From assembly GCF_002964765.1 (NCBI RefSeq), contig NZ_PQCF01000006.1, positions 271,900 to 335,899 of the forward strand: DNA of 64,000 nt, in the 5' to 3' direction. The first letter of the stretch is position 1. Every line of letters starts with the position of its first letter. The DNA comes from Pseudoalteromonas sp. T1lg88. Lineage in GTDB: Bacteria > Pseudomonadota > Gammaproteobacteria > Enterobacterales > Alteromonadaceae. Of the stretch, positions 59,648 through 64,000 are shown one piece after another. Under the pieces are notes generated by a model. It did no database searches, was not told the origin of the DNA, and was given only the letters and a program-made list of their open reading frames with translations. The position numbers and the translations under genes were made by a program.

Positions 59648-60955
59648 TCACTTCCAGGAAGTCATCTTATGGCCTTTGATAGCATAGAAAAGAATGAACA
59701 GATAACAAGGTAACATGACTAAATAAGCGCTCTGCTGTCCCTGAGCACCGCCATCGCTACCGCTTGCCAAGCCCCAGAATAACGGGCCGAATGCACCACC
59801 GGCTATACCCATAATTAACAGCCCTGACCCCACACTGGTCAGCTTACCCAATCCAGAGAGCGCCAATGGCCACACCGCTGGCCACACAATGGCATTGGCA
59901 AAACCAAGCACGGCGATCAGCAATAGAGGATCAGGCAGTGCCACGCCACCAAAAGGCACCAACAGAGCGTTGGCAATCATAGTCGATTGCGCATCGCCAA
60001 GCACAATGGCCAAGGTAAGCACACAGCCCAAGATCGCCGAGATAGTCAGCGCCATTTGTTGTGACAGCACTCGTGGGATCAAGAGGATACCCAGAGCATA
60101 ACCCAGCACCATACAGACCATGGTATAGGAGGTCATCACACTGTATTTTTCAACGCCCAACGCCAGGGCAAAGGTGCCTATGGTGTCGCCGGCAATGACC
60201 TCAACGGCCACATACACGAACAAAGCAAGTACACCTAAGGCCAGATTAGGACGAGCCAAGGCGGCTTTCACCATGCCCTTTTCATGGGCTTGGGTGTCGT
60301 CATCGATTAGCTCAGGCAGGGGGGAGAATTTAACGGCCAGCGCCAACACACCGATAAACAGTGCCATACCGATGTAAGGGAAGATCAGGCTGTTGGCCAT
60401 TTGGTCAATTTCTTCCTGGCTTAAGTCCTTGCCCACAAGGCCTGTAAAGTTAATTAGGATCAGTGCGGTAAAGACCATGGGTGCGAGTACACCGGCACTT
60501 TTATTTAAGATACCCATAACACTGACGCGTGCCGCCGCCGACTCTTCCGGGCCGATACGCACCACATAAGGGTTAACCGCGGTTTGCAACAGGGTTTGGC
60601 CTATACCCATCACCAGTTGCGCAAACAAAAACAGCGCAAACACCTGGGTTTTGGCCGCCGGCACATATAAAAAGCCGGCCAGCATCATCACCGCCATACC
60701 CAATGCCATGCCATTCTTATAGCCAATCTTCTTGATGATGATCGCCGAAGGCACCGCGGTAAAGGTCACGGCGATATAGAAGGAGAATAAAATAAGTGAT
60801 GCCTGTAGGGGCGTTAAATCCAGGATTTGCTTTAGATAAGGCATCAATGAACCATTGAGCCAGGTCGCAAACCCGAGGATAAAGAATAGGGTGGCAACAA
60901 TAGCCATAGGCACAAAGTTGCTTTGTTTTTTGGTTGTAGACACTGTTGCTTCCAT
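59648..60955 (-). CDS. nagP: N-acetylglucosamine/sugar MFS transporter (NagP/FucP-like)
   Basis: A 435 aa 12-helix sugar:H+ symporter of the FHS family, like NagP of marine gammaproteobacteria. FATWLNGSLMPYLKQIL and GIGQTLLQTAVNPYVVRIGP are diagnostic of this group. Its neighbour is a GH20 hexosaminidase with NagR-type operators on both sides, supporting uptake of GlcNAc released from chitin oligomers. The exact substrate is inferred from this context. Confidence 0.87.
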   Translation of the reverse strand: MEATVSTTKKQSNFVPMAIVATLFFILGFATWLNGSLMPYLKQILDLTPLQASLILFSFYIAVTFTAVPSAIIIKKIGYKNGMALGMAVMMLAGFLYVPAAKTQVFALFLFAQLVMGIGQTLLQTAVNPYVVRIGPEESAAARVSVMGILNKSAGVLAPMVFTALILINFTGLVGKDLSQEEIDQMANSLIFPYIGMALFIGVLALAVKFSPLPELIDDDTQAHEKGMVKAALARPNLALGVLALFVYVAVEVIAGDTIGTFALALGVEKYSVMTSYTMVCMVLGYALGILLIPRVLSQQMALTISAILGCVLTLAIVLGDAQSTMIANALLVPFGGVALPDPLLLIAVLGFANAIVWPAVWPLALSGLGKLTSVGSGLLIMGIAGGAFGPLFWGLASGSDGGAQGQQSAYLVMLPCYLFILFYAIKGHKMTSWK

Positions 60956-61088
60956 AACACTTTCTCGTTGTCGAATTGTTTACCTTTAAGGCGCTTGCAC
61001 TGCTTGAGCAAACGGCCATTAAAAGCGCTATTTATTATTATTTTTTAGTCGTAAAAATGAGCAGTTCAGAATACCAATTAATTGATAC

Positions 61089-61108
61089 TTTTGGCAGCGC
61101 TGACATGC
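61089..61108. promoter_or_regulatory. candidate NagR operator of nagP
   Basis: TTTTGGCAGCGCTGACATGC matches the palindrome at 63821 at the central TGxCAGCGCTGxCAT positions, with mismatches in the outer arms. It lies 134 bases before nagP. A further AGCGCT core (61024-61029) lies nearer to the gene. Confidence 0.55.
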
Positions 61109-61118
61109 TCTCTTGTCT

Positions 61119-63758
61119 TTACTGCACGAACACCGACGTGGTGCGACTCACCTGATCTTGCACTCGAGTACGAAGCAAGACCTCACCACCCTCAGTCAGC
61201 GTAAGCGGCTGCTGATAAAGCTGCCAGCTAACGCCCTTATCCAGGCTGTATTCTATCGCCAAGCCGGCAAAAGCACTGTTGGCCACCACGCGACCCTCAC
61301 TCAACTTAGCACCGGGCACAGGCAAATTCAGCGCTATGCCGTCACGATTCAGCTTGGCCAACTCTTTGAGCGCCAAGGTAGCAGCAAACTCCTGCCAGTC
61401 TTGCTCGCGTGCGCCCACTTTAACTTGTTCTCCTTCCCAAGGGGCCTTGCTCCAAGCGCGCTCGGCCACGGCCAGCATACGAGGGAACACCATGGCCAGC
61501 AGCTGCGCCTCGGTACGTATGGTTTCTGACCACACCTGACCCTGCATGCCGAGAATATTTTCCGGCTTTTGCAAAGCAGGCATGGGCCTTCCCACCAAGG
61601 CTTCAAGGTTGTCTATGGCGGCGCCGGTGCGGGTAAAGTCGGCATTGGCGTAAACGTTATCCGGCATATAGGTAAAGACCTTTTTGGTATCGGTATAGCG
61701 AGTCGCCCAGTAATAGCCGCGCTCCTCGGGATGCGGCTCATAGGGATGGTCAAAATATAAATGCGTACCATGAGAGAGCACCACCTGATAGCCGTCATTG
61801 GCCAGGCGATAGGCCCTGTCGGCTACGCCCCACTCCCAAATATTATCCCAGGCATTGGTAAAGAAGGTTTTGTTCGCGTATTCATCGCGATTAAAAGAGT
61901 TCACCTTGTCGTACATAATGCCGTCTTCCCAGATCCCGGGGGCAATGCCGCGTTTGTGCAATAAGTCGGCCACGCGCTTGGTAAAATACGGCTTTAAATC
62001 AGCAACCCCGGCTACGCCATTATTAGGCTCGGCAAAAAGCGCCTGACAGGCGGGAGAGCCCACCCAGGAGCCAGCGCCGACCTCGTCGCCACCGATATGC
62101 AAATAGTTCAGCTTGGTGCCGGCCTCGCGGTACATCTGCTGTAATTCATAAGTGACCTTGTCGATAAAGGCATAGGTGGAGTCCATGCAGACATTCATCG
62201 AGTTATCCGTGTAATTCTGCACCGTAATATAACTGGAGCTGTCCTTGGGATCGGTCAGCAGGTATTGGGTCGCCTTAGATAAATCCGCGCCTGAAAACTC
62301 CTGGTCCCCGCTTTTTGGGGTGAGCAGCGAGTTGCTGGCCACGGCTTCAGCCTGCGCTTTTAGTTTACGGTAACGCGCCTCCATGGCCTTAATGGAAGCA
62401 CGAGCATGACCTGGGCCCTCAATTTCCGGAATGATATCGATATGGCGAGCCTTGGCAAAGCGCAGTAATTCAATAAAGTCGGCGCGGCTCAAATAGCCAT
62501 TGCCCGAGCCTGATTTAAAGGGCCCGGTACCCAGCTGAGTCAGCAAGCAGCGGTTTTCAGCCAGATCAAAGCAGCGGTAGGCGCCGACCTCGGTCAGCTC
62601 TTCCAATCCAGGGATCTGCAAACGCCAACCCTCATCTTCCGAGAAATGCCAGTGCAAGCGATTCATCTTGTATCGCGCCATTTGCTCGACCAGCTTAAAC
62701 ATGGCCTCTTTACCATGGAAGTTACGACCATTGTCATAATGCATGCCCCGCCATGGATAGCGTGGCGCATCGCTTATCTCCACATTGGCCAGGGTTGGAC
62801 TGCCCGTTGCCGGCAATAAGGCCAACAGGCTTCGCATGCCATAAAAGGCGCCGGCATTGTCGGCTCCCATAATGCGAATATGCTCGCCATCTATCTCCAG
62901 CCGATAGCCTTCTTTGTTACCGATTTTGCTATCAACACCTATGCTGATCAGCTTGTTGTTGGGCGCGTCGATATGATCGGCCTGCGCCTCGAGTGCCAGT
63001 TGGTACTTCTTCTCTAAATCACTCTGAAACAAGGCCACTTCCGACTGCAGTTGCCCGGCATAACGAATTTGCCAGGCATCGGAAAGGGTGGTTTTGCCGC
63101 GATTAACCTCAAATTCCTGGGGCTTAGGAACTATGCGTGTTTGCGCCTGCTCGGCATCCGCCTGCTGGGTGCTGGCGTTAAGTTCGTAGCGCAGCTCGGC
63201 GGTCATTAAGGGGGTGAGATCTTGAGGCTGATTATAGCGACGCAGCTGCTGCTCCTGGGTAAAAGGAGCAACAAAATCGCTGAAGTCTTCGCTGTTGGTA
63301 TTGGCAAAAATGGCTGGCTCGGTATTGTGACCCACCATAAAGGCCCGGGGCATAAAGTCGCTGTAGGCAACTACCCAGACCGCCGCTTCAAAAGGAATTT
63401 CTAATTGTTCACCGGCCGCCAGGCCGTTGAAGCTGGCCGTCGGACTCAGGCGATGCAAATCGCCATTCACATGCTCAATACGCAGGCCCTGACTGACTCC
63501 CTCTTTTATCTTGCGCACACTGTGCAGGTAAATCTGCCAGGGCTGCTCGCCGGCAGGCAGGCTGACTCTAGAGCGGTTAGTAAGCCTAATACTGCCAAGA
63601 AAGCTCTTATCCTCATTATGGAAGTTGCTGTTTACCGCAAACGTGAACTCGGTGTTTGTGGCAAACGCGTTTATTTGCTCCTGGCTTAGCTTTTCCTGGG
63701 CATGGGCCTGTGCAGCCAAGGGCATCATTAACGCCGCAATAAGGCTCGCTTTGAACAT
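61119..63758 (-). CDS. secreted beta-N-acetylhexosaminidase (GH20)
   Basis: An 879 aa enzyme releasing GlcNAc from chitin oligosaccharides. A signal peptide (LIAALMMPLAAQAHA) is followed by the CHB_HEX carbohydrate-binding domain (about 30-170), the GH20b domain (205-330), the GH20 barrel with the catalytic pair Asp558-Glu559 in LHIGGDEVGAGSW, and a C-terminal chitobiase domain (about 800-879). Domain order matches Vibrio and Serratia chitobiase. No lipobox is seen, so it is likely periplasmic or secreted. A NagR-type operator lies 63 bases upstream. Confidence 0.95.
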   Translation of the reverse strand: MFKASLIAALMMPLAAQAHAQEKLSQEQINAFATNTEFTFAVNSNFHNEDKSFLGSIRLTNRSRVSLPAGEQPWQIYLHSVRKIKEGVSQGLRIEHVNGDLHRLSPTASFNGLAAGEQLEIPFEAAVWVVAYSDFMPRAFMVGHNTEPAIFANTNSEDFSDFVAPFTQEQQLRRYNQPQDLTPLMTAELRYELNASTQQADAEQAQTRIVPKPQEFEVNRGKTTLSDAWQIRYAGQLQSEVALFQSDLEKKYQLALEAQADHIDAPNNKLISIGVDSKIGNKEGYRLEIDGEHIRIMGADNAGAFYGMRSLLALLPATGSPTLANVEISDAPRYPWRGMHYDNGRNFHGKEAMFKLVEQMARYKMNRLHWHFSEDEGWRLQIPGLEELTEVGAYRCFDLAENRCLLTQLGTGPFKSGSGNGYLSRADFIELLRFAKARHIDIIPEIEGPGHARASIKAMEARYRKLKAQAEAVASNSLLTPKSGDQEFSGADLSKATQYLLTDPKDSSSYITVQNYTDNSMNVCMDSTYAFIDKVTYELQQMYREAGTKLNYLHIGGDEVGAGSWVGSPACQALFAEPNNGVAGVADLKPYFTKRVADLLHKRGIAPGIWEDGIMYDKVNSFNRDEYANKTFFTNAWDNIWEWGVADRAYRLANDGYQVVLSHGTHLYFDHPYEPHPEERGYYWATRYTDTKKVFTYMPDNVYANADFTRTGAAIDNLEALVGRPMPALQKPENILGMQGQVWSETIRTEAQLLAMVFPRMLAVAERAWSKAPWEGEQVKVGAREQDWQEFAATLALKELAKLNRDGIALNLPVPGAKLSEGRVVANSAFAGLAIEYSLDKGVSWQLYQQPLTLTEGGEVLLRTRVQDQVSRTTSVFVQ

Positions 63759-63820
63759 GCTTACTCCTGGTCCTAGACCTTAGATTCTGATTGTCGCGTG
63801 TTAGCATCATATAAAATATA

Positions 63821-63840
63821 AAATGACAGCGCTATCATTT
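63821..63840. promoter_or_regulatory. NagR-type operator upstream of the hexosaminidase
   Basis: AAATGACAGCGCTATCATTT is a 20-base palindrome with one mismatched pair, matching the GlcNAc repressor NagR motif described in Shewanella and relatives (AATGACANCGNTGTCATT type). It lies 63 bases before the gene start, as expected for repression. Confidence 0.8.
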
Positions 63841-63866
63841 ATGTTAAATAATCGTCAATTAAAGAT

Positions 63867-63887
63867 AAAAGGCGGCCGTAGCCGCCC
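63867..63887 (-). terminator. terminator of a gene beyond the window
   Basis: GGCGGC and GCCGCC pair around a four-base loop. On the minus strand TTTTATCTTT follows, so it should end a minus-strand gene lying to the right of the window. Confidence 0.75.
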
Positions 63888-64000
63888 TGAAAATCTGGCT
63901 TTCATTCATAGGGTCTGTTTATCTTTGCGGTTTACTTTATGTTCAATCTAAACGCATTCTGATGAATATAATCACTGATTCATGTGGTTAAATTCATCCA

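Noticed and set aside
61119..61539. Plus-strand open frames across the hexosaminidase, radC, proA and wza genes
   Set aside because: All are antisense shadows of well-conserved genes, with no ribosome sites and no recognisable domains.

Overview
The window looks like the chromosome of a marine gammaproteobacterium of the Alteromonadales (Alteromonas-like relatives). This rests on gene content and order: radC/rpmB/rpmG, coaBC-slmA, epmA-efp-epmB, groESL-fxsA-cutA-dsbD, aroQ-accB-accC, and a GH20 hexosaminidase plus NagP transporter with NagR-type operators. The genus is not certain. Flanking DNA has moderate GC content; the polysaccharide block in the middle is clearly richer in A+T.

Layout. 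Positions 1-16000 are core housekeeping genes: an MFS transporter cut by the window edge, a YbaK-type editing protein, tRNA-Ala, an EamA transporter and a glycerophosphodiesterase. Then come proBA behind a leader with a terminator hairpin, a Na+/H+ antiporter, rpmBG, radC, coaBC, slmA, zapE, rsuA and a beta-CASP nuclease. Positions 15800-41900 form one long minus-strand surface-polysaccharide locus of Wzx/Wzy type. In transcription order it reads: multi-SLBB export protein (Wza-like), Wzz, GT2, rmlB, rmlA, wzx, a sugar aminotransferase, LicD, an ATP-grasp/HAD fusion, GT2, wzy, GT4 and an acyltransferase. It then continues with a decayed ugd, galU, a WecA-type initiating transferase, a galU fragment, ugd, an epimerase fragment, a cytidylyltransferase and SDR pair, an IS3 remnant, a ugd fragment, the intact UDP-glucuronate epimerase and galE. 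The products would supply UDP-GlcA/GalA, UDP-Gal and a dTDP-amino-dideoxyhexose, built on a polyprenyl-P-P-sugar started by the WecA-like enzyme.

The 3' half of this locus (17.8-26.3 kb) is visibly rearranged: there are two copies of galU, three of ugd and two of the epimerase, of which only one each is intact. A cytidylyltransferase/SDR cassette lies inside the duplication. Together with LicD and the ATP-grasp/HAD fusion it may form a CDP-linked modification pathway; that is the most novel-looking part of the window.

Positions 42-64 kb return to core genes: a DUF481 outer-membrane protein, MscS, tRNA-His with a clear promoter, the EF-P modification cluster, DUF3016, and groESL behind a sigma-32 promoter. 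These are followed by fxsA, cutA, dsbD, aroQ, accB, accC with a one-base frameshift, a CAU-anticodon tRNA, a thioredoxin-like protein, an HDOD protein, yjjX, yjjG, nagP and a GH20 hexosaminidase. A family of palindromic GTAGGTCGG/CCGACCTAC repeats sits at gene 3' ends, mostly between converging genes. A MITE-like element lies upstream of the DUF3016 gene.
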